Positions 54,827-64,000 of a stretch of 64,000 nucleotides of DNA are shown one piece after another. The notes under the pieces were generated by a model. It saw only the letters and a program-made list of their open reading frames with translations. It ran no database searches and was not told where the DNA came from. Source of the stretch: Paenibacillus polygoni (lineage in GTDB: Bacteria; Bacillota; Bacilli; Paenibacillales; Paenibacillaceae); assembly GCF_030263935.1 (NCBI RefSeq), contig NZ_CP127162.1, forward strand, positions 2,551,501 through 2,615,500, given 5' to 3'. Made by a program: the position numbers and the translations under genes. Position 1 is the first letter of the stretch. Every line of letters begins with the position of its first letter.

Positions 54827-54972
54827 CTAAAAAGAATAAGTATCTCCATCGCTAGAAACCAGAATATCATTAGTTAATTTCTTCTCTTCGATAAACTCAT
54901 TCAATTCTGCTCTAGACAGCCTCCAATGATTAACTGCCTCCATGTGAACAACTACAATTTTATGACACTTGC
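54827..54972 (-). pseudogene. 3' fragment of MBL hydrolase paralogue
   Basis: Minus strand reads HKIVVVHMEAVNHWRLSRAE, LNEFIEEKKL..., ending SSDGDTYSF-stop. This matches the last 48 residues of the intact hydrolase nearby (VHMEAVNHWTLSRKELKRF ... EDGESYTF). The rest of the gene is absent. Remnant of a local duplication. Confidence 0.8.
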
Positions 54973-55037
54973 ATGCCGAAGACTTTCGTACCGATATTTT
55001 TCTCCCTTTAAATTCTCAAGTTCTAATTCAAATCAAT

Positions 55038-55883
55038 TTATTGAGGAAAATAGTTCTTAATCTGATCTAGATCCTCTTTATCTAATTCCCAATCTAGGGC
55101 TTTTATATTATCATCAATATGCTCTTTGCTAACTGCCTTTGGTATGGTAACGATACTTTCCTGTCTTACTATCCAATTCATCGCAACCTGATATGCTGTT
55201 TTACCGTACTTGCTCCCTATAGTATCCAGTATCTTTCTTTCCAGGGAACCGACCTGAGGAAAACCTTTCCTACCAAATTTATGTGGCGCAAAACCAAAGG
55301 GTGAATATCCCATGATTGTTATACCATTGTCTTTAGAATACGGTAAAATCTCCTTCTCTATTCGTCTATCATGTAAATGGTAAGCTAATTGATTACATAC
55401 TAATGGGATGCTGCCTAAATGGGACTGGGCCTCTTGCATTAACGGGATCGAAAAGTTACTTACACCAATATACCTGACAATACCCTTCTTAACTAGTTCG
55501 GCCATTGCTTCCATCGTCTCTGCAACACCATAGCGCTTGCTTGGCCAATGCTGTAAATACAAATCAATATAGTCTGTTTTCAGGCGTTCTAAGCTTGCCT
55601 CTGCTGCTCCAAGAACACCTTTGTAAGAACAATTATTCGCTGAAACTTTAGTGACTAGGAATACGTCGCTTCTAATATCATGGATTGCTTGTCCCACAAT
55701 TTTCTCTGCTCCTCCATCGCCATATTCTTCAGCAGTATCTATTAAATTAAGTCCATTGCTAATACCGTAACGCAGTGCCTTTATCTCATCTTTCTCTTTT
55801 CTTCTATCTTCACCATATTTCCATGTTCCCTGACCAATAACCGGGATATATACTCCCGTATTACCTAGCTTACGATACTGCAT
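55038..55883 (-). CDS. aldo/keto reductase
   Basis: 281 aa TIM-barrel NADPH oxidoreductase. Catalytic tetrad: Asp and Tyr in LIDTAEEYGDG, Lys in FLVTKVSAN, His in DLYLQHWPS; IGVSNFS and late IPKAVSKEHIDDN contact the cofactor. It reduces aldehydes or ketones to alcohols. ATG follows GAGGAGG. No pathway partner adjacent. Confidence 0.92.
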   Translation of the reverse strand: MQYRKLGNTGVYIPVIGQGTWKYGEDRRKEKDEIKALRYGISNGLNLIDTAEEYGDGGAEKIVGQAIHDIRSDVFLVTKVSANNCSYKGVLGAAEASLERLKTDYIDLYLQHWPSKRYGVAETMEAMAELVKKGIVRYIGVSNFSIPLMQEAQSHLGSIPLVCNQLAYHLHDRRIEKEILPYSKDNGITIMGYSPFGFAPHKFGRKGFPQVGSLERKILDTIGSKYGKTAYQVAMNWIVRQESIVTIPKAVSKEHIDDNIKALDWELDKEDLDQIKNYFPQ

Positions 55884-56028
55884 CTATTAGTCCTCCTCTT
55901 TCACTCTCTATTTTCATTTATAAGCGACTTGAGTGGAAAAACTTACGGAAAAAGGTTTTCTGTTTTGTAACTATTTTCGGATTATAATGTCTACATATGT
56001 TAACTACCTAAAGGAAGGATGTAAGAAG

Positions 56029-56409
56029 TTGAAGACAAAAAAGAAGTGGTATGTACTGTCGGGTAGTCTTGTTCTCTTATTAGGACTTGGTATTTGGTAT
56101 GTTTTAAGTTCTGATATTTTACTAGGATGGCCCTCTCCTTCTAAGCAACAGGAATATTACAGAGGTACTATTGTAAATATCGTTAAAGAAAATTCCACAA
56201 TTGATGGAGATAAAGTACTCCATTCTATACAACTCGATACCGGAGATGTGTTAACAGTAACTAAAAATACAATGTTTTTTCACCAGTCAAGTGATGTCAA
56301 ACGAACAGAATCCGATTTTGAAATAATACAAGAAGGTGTTGAAGTCGAAGCATGGAGTAGACAAGTCAATAATCATATGTTTGAAGCATTTGAAATAACA
56401 GTGAAATAG
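56029..56409 (+). CDS. membrane-anchored DUF3221-like protein
   Basis: 126 aa. TTG start 9 bases after AAGGA is preferred over upstream ATG codons because a signal anchor KTKKKWYVLSGSLVLLLGLG follows directly. Outside domain: YYRGTIVNIVKENSTIDGDK, LHSIQLDTGDVLTVTKNTMF, EGVEVEAWSRQVNNHMFEA, a small OB-like barrel resembling DUF3221. Located across from the DUF3221 lipoprotein at 56641. Confidence 0.6.
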   Translation: MKTKKKWYVLSGSLVLLLGLGIWYVLSSDILLGWPSPSKQQEYYRGTIVNIVKENSTIDGDKVLHSIQLDTGDVLTVTKNTMFFHQSSDVKRTESDFEIIQEGVEVEAWSRQVNNHMFEAFEITVK

Positions 56410-56640
56410 AAGATCAATAAAAAACGAAACTTAATAACCTACATCAATGTGTTGAAATGGGGCCTGAAGTAATGTCTTCACCTAACTTAAAGCAAAGTTG
56501 ATCTATTAAGGTATAATCGTAATTATTTTTATCAGATCGATAAGGGGCGGAATTTACCGTGCCTTTTTCCCCGTTCAAACAACGATCCGCCCATTAATTT
56601 AACAATGATAACATTTTGTTTAGTCACCATAACCGTCTTA

Positions 56641-56997
56641 TCAGTCCTTAAGTCTTTCTATCTGACCAGCTATAATTTGCGGGGGATCGGACTGCATTAC
56701 AGCATATTCACCTTTGTCATTCGTCTTTGGGGTTACATTGACTTTTTCACCTATCTCAAGCTCGTTATATAGCTGGGCATCCTCGACAATATAATTGATT
56801 AATTCGATATTATTCTTTTTGAGCTCAGTAAAGGTCTTACTATCAGAATCTTTCTGTGTAATATTCTTCGCTACTAAGATTTTTTGGTCTTCCTTCGAAA
56901 TAATATAATCCCCCTTAGTGGCTTCGGGCGACGCTTTGCAACCGCTAAGTATACATAGGGCAAGTACCAAGGCAAGTCCTAAAACCAACTTTCTCAT
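56641..56997 (-). CDS. DUF3221 lipoprotein
   Basis: 118 aa. Lipobox LSGC (Cys about 20). Mature part: DYIISKEDQKILVAKNITQK, ELEIGEKVNVTPK and PPQIIAGQIERL make a small beta barrel typical of the DUF3221 family. Anchored outside the membrane; role unknown. ATG follows AAGGAGC. Confidence 0.82.
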   Translation of the reverse strand: MRKLVLGLALVLALCILSGCKASPEATKGDYIISKEDQKILVAKNITQKDSDSKTFTELKKNNIELINYIVEDAQLYNELEIGEKVNVTPKTNDKGEYAVMQSDPPQIIAGQIERLKD

Positions 56998-57083
56998 TAT
57001 TTATAGCTCCTTCGCGTAAGACTTTCTGCTTTGTTAGACGAAGATGGAATAGATTGGTTGCGTAAACTACCCATAAGATTAAC

Positions 57084-57119
57084 GAAAAATAGAGCTGCTG
57101 CCAACCGGCAAACTGCTCT
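57084..57119 (-). terminator. intrinsic terminator of NUDIX gene
   Basis: AGAGC..TGCC/GGCA..GCTCT stem; minus strand tail ATTTTTC. Lies 75 bases past the NUDIX stop. Confidence 0.65.
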
Positions 57120-57192
57120 ATACTGTTACAGCACTACAATTCGATTTGTAATAAGATTTATTAAAAAAGTGGAGATATTACTCTTTTTACAG

Positions 57193-57681
57193 CTAAACAT
57201 GCCTTTGAAGTTTGATACTACAATCTGAGGTTGTCGTGGTGACATACTCCATGTAATTTACAGAGCCGTTAAAGTTTAAATAAGCTTCATAACGCATGCG
57301 GATACCAGGTAAAGTAATGAAATCTAGAACATTTTCCTTTGGAACCCATCTGCAATCGCTCGTTTCATTAGAAGTAGCTAACTCTCCACCCACGGCCTTG
57401 CACACGAAATCAAACATCACCTTGGTAGGAACATCTGTCACACCGTCATACCACTTATGGATTGCTGTATTAGAAACAATGCTAACTACATGGCTAACCG
57501 TCGCGTCTATTCCACTTTCCTCTTTGATTTCACGAATCACACCATCTATCAGATTTTCTCCAACTTCTGTTATCCCACCAGGATACACCCAGCCATCGTC
57601 ATGGGCTTTTACTAAAAGGATATTTCCATTTCCATCTTCTACAATTCCGCCAGCCGATACAATATGTGTCGGAAACGCCAT
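57193..57681 (-). CDS. NUDIX hydrolase
   Basis: 162 aa, full length. NUDIX box GGITEVGENLIDGVIREIKE followed by ESGI. Opening strands ILLVKAHDDGWVYPGG and the later RWVPKENVLDFITLP match MutT/ADP-ribose-pyrophosphatase-like members. Cleaves a nucleoside diphosphate linkage; exact substrate unknown. ATG follows AGGAGG by 7 bases. Confidence 0.9.
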   Translation of the reverse strand: MAFPTHIVSAGGIVEDGNGNILLVKAHDDGWVYPGGITEVGENLIDGVIREIKEESGIDATVSHVVSIVSNTAIHKWYDGVTDVPTKVMFDFVCKAVGGELATSNETSDCRWVPKENVLDFITLPGIRMRYEAYLNFNGSVNYMEYVTTTTSDCSIKLQRHV

Positions 57682-57774
57682 TTAAAGACCTCCTAATACT
57701 GCAAGTTGTATATTTATTACACAAACTTCCTGTATTCTCCTTCTTTCGTGAATTTGATCTGTTCCATTCTAACT

Positions 57775-59072
57775 CTAAGGAGTTCCTGCACTACTCACTT
57801 CATTTGGGGATTCAGCAAGTTCTATTTCTTTTGCCCAAAATAATAGTTCTTCATCGTTCCCATGGCTGCCAATACATTGAAAACCTAATGGCATTCCGTC
57901 AACTTTCATTATCGGGATGCTGATCGTTGGAAGTCCTGCATAAGACCAGATCGCTGTCATTCCTGCCCAACCGGTTTTTTCAAAACCTTTTGGCGCTGCT
58001 CCACCTTGCGCTGGTGTAACCCACAAATCGATACCTTCTTTTCTTTTGGTCTTTTCAAGCTCCATTCTAAGTTTCATCTGTCCATTACGGAGTTGTTCTA
58101 ATTCCTCTGCTGGTATGGCTTGCCCGCTTGTGATTGCCGCTTTTACTGAAGAACCATACAGATTCTCATACTGACGGAACCACGTTTCGTGAACCTTTGC
58201 CATTTCGCCTTGTACCATTCTTACCATGGCATCGCCTAATATTAAATCTTCATCCCAGGCATATCGACAAAACGAATGGTGTATCCACTATCTTCTAATG
58301 TTTTAAGCTGATTCTCAAAAGCACGTTTAACATCATCGAACATAAGATTCATGAAAGTACCCTTTGGAATGCCAAGAACAGGTCTTTTATCTGATTGAAA
58401 GGAGCGCCAGTTAGGAATGAAATGAGAACATGCATAGATCATGCTGTTGGTATCCTGTGTGAAAAATCCGATGGTATCAAATGAGGGAGATAATAAGATA
58501 ACTCCGTCAAGTGCAATACGAGCATAGCTCGGTTTAAATCCAACAACACCGCAAAATGATGCTGGGGCAACGACGGAACGAAGGGTCTGAGTTCCGACCG
58601 CTATGGGACATATACCAGAGGCAACGGACGCAGCAGACCCAGCGCTTGAACCGCCAGCTGTATGTTCCACGTTATGAGGATTGCGAGTAGGGATTATGCT
58701 ATGGTAAGCAAACTCTTCGGTAATTGTTTTTCCTGCAAATATCGTACCCATTGATCGAAGATTCGAAATAAAGGACCCTTCCTTAGTCGTCAAAACGTTA
58801 TCAGGAAGCTCAGAACCGGCTCTAGTTGGAAATCCATTAACATGAATTAAATCTTTAATAGCGAAAGGAACACCGAAAAATGGAGGTTTTTCATTGGGAA
58901 ACTTTTCTAATAAACTACTGAAATCTCTCTTTAATCGATTATTTAGATCATCTTCAGGAATAAAAGCTTTTACATAGGGTTCTATAGTAGAGTAGCGTTC
59001 ATCACAATTTGTTAAGTGATCTGTTAACGAAAATTCACTTCTATCTGCTAATGTTGCTCTATTAAGAAACAT
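57775..59072 (-). pseudogene. amidase-signature amidase with one-base frameshift
   Basis: First part (58242-59072): catalytic Lys in PFAIKDLIHVNG, Ser loop TAGGSSAGSAASVASG, then GTQTLRSVVAPASFCGVVGF. After VDMPGM the frame ends. Second part (57775-58260, other frame) begins WDEDLILGDAMVRMVQ and goes on to AGLPTISIPIMKVDGMPLGF. Adding one base near 58262 joins them into about 430 aa. The family hydrolyses amides. Either a recent mutation or a sequence error. Confidence 0.82.
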
Positions 59073-59175
59073 TCTTATACCATCCAGAAAATGATATTTT
59101 CATATGTTCACAAACTCGATATCACATTGATAATTCATTGAGCTATCCTCATATTAGGGTGGCAATTCGCTAAAA

Positions 59176-59787
59176 TTATAAATGCTCCAAAAAATTCTTA
59201 ACGGTTACATTCCACTGTCCATTTGAATATTCCACTTTATGAATGCCAGTATTGGAAGCTGGGTATGATTTGTTCTTATTTGTCCATTCTAGATTTTTTA
59301 TAATATGGTAGACGACATTAATCACTCCGCCATGAGTAACAATGAATACGTTCTCAAGATGGTCGTTCGTTAATTGCTCTTCGCATAACTTTCTAAATGT
59401 TTCTTTTATCCGCTGGTAAAACTCCCTAGGACTCTCCCCTCCAGGGTACCTCTCTTCCATTCGTAAACTCGAGAAATACAGCCCTGGGAATCGTTCATTC
59501 ACAATTTCATTAGGCATTCCCGCAATGACACCATTATTCGTTTCTCTCCACTCGCTGTTACTTTCAACAGATATATTCAAATTTTTAGCGATCTCATTCG
59601 CTGTATCGAGTGCCCGCTGTAAGTCGCTGCTCACGACCCGATGTACTTGGTATGAACTCTGGTTTTCTTTTAGATAAGAACCTAACTTTTCTGATTGCCG
59701 ATATCCTTCCACATTAAGTCCTCTTTGACTCCAGCCTCCGCGATATCCTTCATCGTCCGCCCCATGTCTTACAAAATAAATAGTCAT
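59176..59787 (-). CDS. histidine phosphatase family protein
   Basis: 203 aa. Catalytic RHG in YFVRHGADDEG, second Arg in SSDLQRALDTA, Glu near WRETNNGVIAG, and FIVTHGGVINVVYH with the second His. It removes phosphate from a small molecule through phospho-His. Start MTIYFVRH at 59787, after AAGGGGGAAG. Only 11 bases behind the sugar-binding protein gene, so last in the transporter operon; it may act on the imported or phosphorylated sugar. Confidence 0.88.
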   Translation of the reverse strand: MTIYFVRHGADDEGYRGGWSQRGLNVEGYRQSEKLGSYLKENQSSYQVHRVVSSDLQRALDTANEIAKNLNISVESNSEWRETNNGVIAGMPNEIVNERFPGLYFSSLRMEERYPGGESPREFYQRIKETFRKLCEEQLTNDHLENVFIVTHGGVINVVYHIIKNLEWTNKNKSYPASNTGIHKVEYSNGQWNVTVKNFLEHL

Positions 59788-59798
59788 ATGCTTCCCCC

Positions 59799-60824
59799 TT
59801 AATATGTACGATTCCCTACTTCCATTGCCGCCAGTTCCTGAGGGAAAATATCCTCCGGAGGTACCATCCGTTTTGGAAGAGTCCGTCCCGACATAATCTC
59901 TTGGGCAGCCTGCATCAATAAAGGACCAAGAAATGGATTGCATTCAACAACTGCATTTATATTTCCAGCAATCATTTGTTCAAAAGCCCGCCGCGTTCCA
60001 TCAACTGAAATAATAATAAGATCTGTGCCTGGTTTCAGCCCAGCTTCCTGGATCGCTTTTACTGCGCCAATAGCCATGTCATCATTATGGGAAAATAACA
60101 CTTGCGGCCATTCTTCATCAGGCAGCCTCAGAAATTCCCGCATGACTTTATATCCCCCTGCCGTTGTAAAATCTGCAGACTCGGTCAGCGTAATTTTAAA
60201 GGCATCCTGCCCTTTGATCATTTCCCGAAACCCACGTCCACGGTCAATCGAAGGTGTTGACCCCGTTGTACCCTGGAGTTCGGCAATTTTTATTCGTCCT
60301 GAATAGTTACGCATTTTGTCCAGCATATATTTAGCGGCTTTTACCCCTTCTTCAAAAAAATCGGAACCAATGCAGGTTACATATAGCGAGTGGTCTTTCA
60401 CATTAACAGCGCGATCAAGAATGATGACAGGAATACCTGCCTGTTTGGCTTCCCTGAGAATATCATCCCAACCCGTCTGTACGACAGGCGCGATTGCGAT
60501 GATATCTACTTTGCTCTCTATAAACGAACGGATTGCTTCCACCTGGTTTTCTTGAGATTGCTGCGCATTTTTCATAATTAATGTGATACCAGCCTCACGG
60601 GCTGCCGCTTTGATCGAATTCGTATTTGCAGCTCTCCAGGTACTCTCTGAACCTAACTGGGAGAAACCAATGACAATGGGTTTGGCTGCAGGCAGCTCTG
60701 CAGATGGATGATTAATATTTGTCGGAATTTCCGCTGGGGCAATTGAAGGCTGGGCTATCCTATCTCCTGTTTGAAAACAACCCGTTAACAACAAAAAAAT
60801 GAGGCATGTCAGCCATTTCGCCAA
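59799..60824 (-). CDS. ytfQ: sugar-binding lipoprotein of ABC transporter (YtfQ-like)
   Basis: 341 aa. TTG start, lipobox LLTGC (Cys about 16). Periplasmic-binding-protein type I fold: PIVIGFSQLGSESTWRAANT, DIIAIAPVVQTGWDDILREA, HNDDMAIGAVKAIQEAG and IISVDGTRRAF. The wording matches the galactofuranose-binding YtfQ family. In E. coli the system imports galactofuranose. Unusually it lies behind the permeases and a terminator-like hairpin (60872-60925). Confidence 0.88.
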   Translation of the reverse strand: MAKWLTCLIFLLLTGCFQTGDRIAQPSIAPAEIPTNINHPSAELPAAKPIVIGFSQLGSESTWRAANTNSIKAAAREAGITLIMKNAQQSQENQVEAIRSFIESKVDIIAIAPVVQTGWDDILREAKQAGIPVIILDRAVNVKDHSLYVTCIGSDFFEEGVKAAKYMLDKMRNYSGRIKIAELQGTTGSTPSIDRGRGFREMIKGQDAFKITLTESADFTTAGGYKVMREFLRLPDEEWPQVLFSHNDDMAIGAVKAIQEAGLKPGTDLIIISVDGTRRAFEQMIAGNINAVVECNPFLGPLLMQAAQEIMSGRTLPKRMVPPEDIFPQELAAMEVGNRTY

Positions 60825-60871
60825 TGTTACTCGTTCCCCCTATCTCTCAATGATAGCGATTACATATAAAT

Positions 60872-60925
60872 ACAAAAAAAACACCGGATAACCAGAACTG
60901 GGTTCGAACTGGATTCCCGATGTTA
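60872..60925 (-). terminator. intra-operon terminator
   Basis: ACATCGGG.ATCCAG/CTGG.TATCCGGTGT stem followed on the minus strand by eight T residues. Between the YjfF-like permease and the binding protein. May lower binding-protein expression or be bypassed by a second promoter. Confidence 0.75.
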
Positions 60926-60958
60926 ATTGTATCAGCATTTCTAACGTATGGACAGCAA

Positions 60959-61927
60959 TTACTGCTTTAACACCGCACGTCTTTCACTGAGTATTCGCTG
61001 AAACAGAATAAAGACGAAAAGAAGCAAGCCGATAACGATTTTCGTCCACCATGAGCTGAGTGTGCCATCAAAGCTAATGAGGGTTTGGATTACTCCCTGA
61101 ATCAGAACACCAAAGAAAGTTCCCAGGACATAACCGACCCCTCCAGTAAGTAAAATCCCACCAATGACGACCGCTGCAATGGTGTCCAGCTCAAAGCCCA
61201 CGGCATGCAGCCCATATCCTGACAACATATAGAACGTAAACACAACTCCGGCTAATGCAGAACAGAATCCGCTAAACGTGTAGACCAGTACTTTCGTTCG
61301 TGCTACCGGAAGCCCCATGAGGAGTGCTGATTGCTCGTTTCCTCCAAGAGCGTACACATTGCGGCCAAACCGAGTATAGTGTGCAATGAAGATTGCAGCG
61401 GCTGTAACAATCAAAGCAATAATAGCGCTAATGGAAATAAAGCTTCCCCCTGGGAGTGTGATTTTCGTCTGAGCAACCGTGGTATAGAAGGCATTATCAA
61501 TTGTGATCGTATCAATACTGATTACATAGCATAATCCGCGAGCCAAGAACATCCCTGCTAAAGTCACAATAAACGGTTGAATTTTAAAATAATGAATAAT
61601 AGCTCCCATTCCGGAACCGAATAAGGCACCCATAACCAGTACTAGCGGGATAACGATTGCTGGAGACCACCCCTGCTGCTGAATTAAGCTCGCTGACACC
61701 ATTGTTGTGAGCGCAATCATTGAACCGACAGACAAATCAATCCCACCCGAGAGGATGACAAAGGACATACCAACAGCCGTGATCAGCAGAAAAGCATTAT
61801 CTACGAATAGATTCAACAGCACTTGCAGAGAGAAAAAGCCAGTATATAGAAAAGATCCTGCAACGAACATGATCAGAAACAGCGTTATCGTTACTATAAT
61901 CGGAATGTATTTGCTTTTAAGATACAT
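60959..61927 (-). CDS. yjfF: sugar ABC permease (YjfF-like)
   Basis: 322 aa, eight or more helices of the BPD_transp_2 family. SGGIDLSVGSMIALT and GNEQSALLMGLPVARTKVLV are the family signatures, the latter being the coupling loop. ATG at 61927 follows AAGGAGAT by 8 bases; it overlaps the YtfT-like gene by 11 bases. Forms a heterodimeric channel with that protein. Confidence 0.9.
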   Translation of the reverse strand: MYLKSKYIPIIVTITLFLIMFVAGSFLYTGFFSLQVLLNLFVDNAFLLITAVGMSFVILSGGIDLSVGSMIALTTMVSASLIQQQGWSPAIVIPLVLVMGALFGSGMGAIIHYFKIQPFIVTLAGMFLARGLCYVISIDTITIDNAFYTTVAQTKITLPGGSFISISAIIALIVTAAAIFIAHYTRFGRNVYALGGNEQSALLMGLPVARTKVLVYTFSGFCSALAGVVFTFYMLSGYGLHAVGFELDTIAAVVIGGILLTGGVGYVLGTFFGVLIQGVIQTLISFDGTLSSWWTKIVIGLLLFVFILFQRILSERRAVLKQ

Positions 61928-62957
61928 GGCGTGAAATCTCCTTCTCTCCTGGATAATGCCGCGTTTTCCAGCGCAAGGCAATGGCGGATCGGAAAGCAGG
62001 TGACTGGACTAAACAGACCATAAGAACTACGAAAGCTTTCACAACTAACGTAATCTCCGGCGGAACGCCTATCATGTAGATCGTTGTAGTCAGCGTTTGA
62101 ATAATCAAGGCACCTACAACCGTTCCGAGCAAATAGAATCGTCCTCCGTTAAGTGAAGTTCCGCCGATTACGACTGCGAGAATTGCATCAAGTTCATACC
62201 ATAATCCAGCGTTGTTGCCATCTGCGCTCGATACGTTTGAACTTAACAGCAATCCAGCTATGCCGGCACACAATCCGCAGAACATATAAACAGATATGAT
62301 AACCGAGTGGGCTCGAATACCAGACATCAGACTCGCAACGGGGTTACAGCCCACCGATTCGATGAACATCCCAAGTGCAGTCTTACGTGTGAGCAGTGCT
62401 GCAATCAGGAGAACAGTAGCAACTACAAAGATGGAGAATGGTAAAGTAGCAAGGGAACCGGAACCGATGTAAGAGTATTTTTCACTTGTTACGGTGATAA
62501 TCTGCCCTCCCGTAATGAGTTGAGCTATTCCCCGCCCAGCCACCATAAGAATCAAAGTCGCAATGATCGGCTGAATTCCAACAGCGGATACCAGTACCCC
62601 ATTCCATATACCTAGAATAAGAGATAGTCCCACTGACATAAGCACCGACAACAGGATCAAGGAGAGCATATTCTGATCCGAAGCTTTACTGATAGAAAGA
62701 CAGGAAATAGCACCTGATATCGCCACAATCGATCCAACAGACAAATCAATCCCTCTCGTAGCCACTACAAGCGTCATTCCAATCGCTACCAAGATCAGAG
62801 GGGCTCCAAAGTTGAGAATATCGATCAGACTACCGTATAAATGTCCATTTTGCAGCGTAATTGAGAAGAAATCAGGTGAATAAATAAAATTAAATAACAT
62901 CAGTGCAGCCAGTACGCACAGCGGCCAGAATAAATGATGTTTATAAATGGTTTTCAT
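61917..62957 (-). CDS. ytfT: sugar ABC permease (YtfT-like)
   Basis: 346 aa membrane protein, BPD_transp_2 family. ATRGIDLSVGSIVAISG and ESVGCNPVASLMSGIRAHSV give the conserved ABC-2-type sugar permease loop. Good ATG with GGGAGTTGAGG. Six bases after the ATPase stop. Confidence 0.9.
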   Translation of the reverse strand: MKTIYKHHLFWPLCVLAALMLFNFIYSPDFFSITLQNGHLYGSLIDILNFGAPLILVAIGMTLVVATRGIDLSVGSIVAISGAISCLSISKASDQNMLSLILLSVLMSVGLSLILGIWNGVLVSAVGIQPIIATLILMVAGRGIAQLITGGQIITVTSEKYSYIGSGSLATLPFSIFVVATVLLIAALLTRKTALGMFIESVGCNPVASLMSGIRAHSVIISVYMFCGLCAGIAGLLLSSNVSSADGNNAGLWYELDAILAVVIGGTSLNGGRFYLLGTVVGALIIQTLTTTIYMIGVPPEITLVVKAFVVLMVCLVQSPAFRSAIALRWKTRHYPGEKEISRHVS

Positions 62958-62963
62958 ATGACC

Positions 62964-64000
62964 TCAACTCCCTGCTATCGCCTGCATGATTGTATGCTGG
63001 TTCATATCCTTATCTGAAATTTCCGTTACGATATGGCGGTCACGCAGCACAGCGATTCGATCGCTGACGCGTATTACCTCTTCGAGCTCTGAAGAAATAA
63101 ACACAAAAGACATTCCTTCACGTGAAAGTGACAATACCAGCTTCTGAATTTCTGCTTTTGCACCAATATCAATGCCTCGTGTCGGTTCGTCTAGTATTAA
63201 CAAATTCGGCTTCGTCAAAAGCCATCTGGCGAGTAATACTTTTTGCTGATTTCCTCCACTTAAATTCTTGATCAGATGATCAGGATTAGGTGGATTAATA
63301 TTCAGAATGCGGATATATTCATTTACAATCTCGTCCTGCCGCTTGCGGGATATTGTCTTGAACCAGCCCTGTTTAGCCTGCAAAGCCAGAACAATGTTTT
63401 CCCGGATCGTAAGGTCTCCGATAATGCCTTCTGTCTTTCTATTCTCTGAACAAAAGGCAATCTGCCGATGAATGGCATCACGCGGGGAATGTATAGTTTC
63501 TCCTCCATCCGCAAACTTCAGCTTACCGGTATCAGCCTTATCTGCTCCAAACAGTAACCGTGCTGCTTCAGTGCGTCCAGAACCCAAAAGACCTGCAAGG
63601 CCGACTACTTCTCCCTCATTGATCGTCAGATTAAATGGCTCAATTGCGCCCTTTCGGCCAAGCCCCTCCGCTCTAAGCAGCTCCTCGCTCGGTTTATCTT
63701 TATTCGTTCCTGTCAGAACAGGCAGCTCTTCCAACAAATTCAGTTCTTTGCCGATCATCTTCAAAACAAGATCAAGCCTGGTTAACTCTTCCGCTAAATA
63801 CTCACCGACAAATTCCCCATTCCTAAGAATAGTTACCCGGTCCGAAATCTCATACATTTGATCCAAGAAATGAGTAACAAAAAGAATAGCAAGGCCGTCA
63901 CTTTTCAACTTTCTCAAGACAATGAATAATTGCTCGACCTCATTTTTGTCTAGACTTGAGGTTGGTTCGTCCAGGATCAGAACTTTGGCAGAAATATTCA
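62964..64000 (-). CDS. ytfR: sugar ABC transporter double ATPase (YtfR-like), 5' end outside window
   Basis: The visible 345 residues hold the end of the first nucleotide-binding domain (Walker B VLILDEPTSSLD, H-loop FVTHFLDQ) and the entire second one: Walker A GLLGSGRTEAARLL, signature LSGGNQQKVLLARWL, Walker B LLILDEPTRGID. This two-domain RbsA/MglA-type ATPase powers the two permeases that follow. Frame is open through base 64000; the start is beyond it. Confidence 0.93.
   Translation of the reverse strand, partial: NISAKVLILDEPTSSLDKNEVEQLFIVLRKLKSDGLAILFVTHFLDQMYEISDRVTILRNGEFVGEYLAEELTRLDLVLKMIGKELNLLEELPVLTGTNKDKPSEELLRAEGLGRKGAIEPFNLTINEGEVVGLAGLLGSGRTEAARLLFGADKADTGKLKFADGGETIHSPRDAIHRQIAFCSENRKTEGIIGDLTIRENIVLALQAKQGWFKTISRKRQDEIVNEYIRILNINPPNPDHLIKNLSGGNQQKVLLARWLLTKPNLLILDEPTRGIDIGAKAEIQKLVLSLSREGMSFVFISSELEEVIRVSDRIAVLRDRHIVTEISDKDMNQHTIMQAIAGS

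Overview
The window looks like chromosomal DNA from a low-GC, endospore-forming Gram-positive bacterium, most likely Paenibacillus or a close relative. The pointers are strong AGGAGG-type ribosome binding sites, many TTG and GTG starts, a PyrR-type attenuator, a carboxynorspermidine pathway, LytTR/DUF3021 and DUF1963/SUKH/DUF2441 families, and a large tRNA cluster next to a 5S rRNA gene. The genus is inferred from gene content only; no 16S sequence is present.

Layout. 1-9300: a decayed asparagine synthetase, then mostly minus-strand single genes (AraC/GyrI regulator, DUF2441, two kinase-fold phosphotransferases, XRE regulator, methyltransferase, HAD phosphatase), several closed by similar intrinsic terminators. 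9300-11750: the two-gene carboxynorspermidine operon behind a leader terminator. 12000-17550: a TPR-SUKH protein, then a two-component system divergent from a MacB-like ABC transporter. 17600-21300: ADP-ribosylglycohydrolase, a frameshifted gene, two DUF1963 proteins and a NUDIX hydrolase. 21500-34000: a large membrane protein, a frameshifted SecA-like ATPase, a TetM-like ribosomal protection GTPase, a lipase-like protein, a CueP-like lipoprotein, an alpha/beta hydrolase, a LytTR-DUF3021 pair and a tail-fibre-like lipoprotein. 34700-36800: a DUF2071 gene split by an IS3-family element. 37000-40300: an ABC-2 export operon behind a leader hairpin. 41650-43270: fifteen tRNAs and a 5S gene with no 23S or 16S beside it. 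43800-47700: a copper-amine-oxidase-like secreted protein, a small membrane protein, and the PyrR-attenuated cytosine permease/deaminase operon. 48000-52000: a KASIII-like enzyme with a small partner, an unusual ECF sigma factor fused to a peptidase-like domain, and an IS30-family element. 52000-59100: MFS transporter, MBL hydrolase, Lrp regulator, aldo/keto reductase, DUF3221-type proteins, NUDIX and a frameshifted amidase. 59200-64000: a YtfQRT/YjfF-type sugar ABC transporter ending in a histidine phosphatase; the ATPase gene runs off the right edge.

Three patterns cross the window. First, five genes have a well-placed Shine-Dalgarno sequence followed by ATA or ATC exactly where ATG is expected. 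Second, four genes are broken by small frameshifts (asnB, 18621-19129, SecA-like, amidase), and asnB also has an internal deletion. Third, several operons carry leader hairpins that may work as attenuators. No CRISPR array, prophage or classical defence island was seen.
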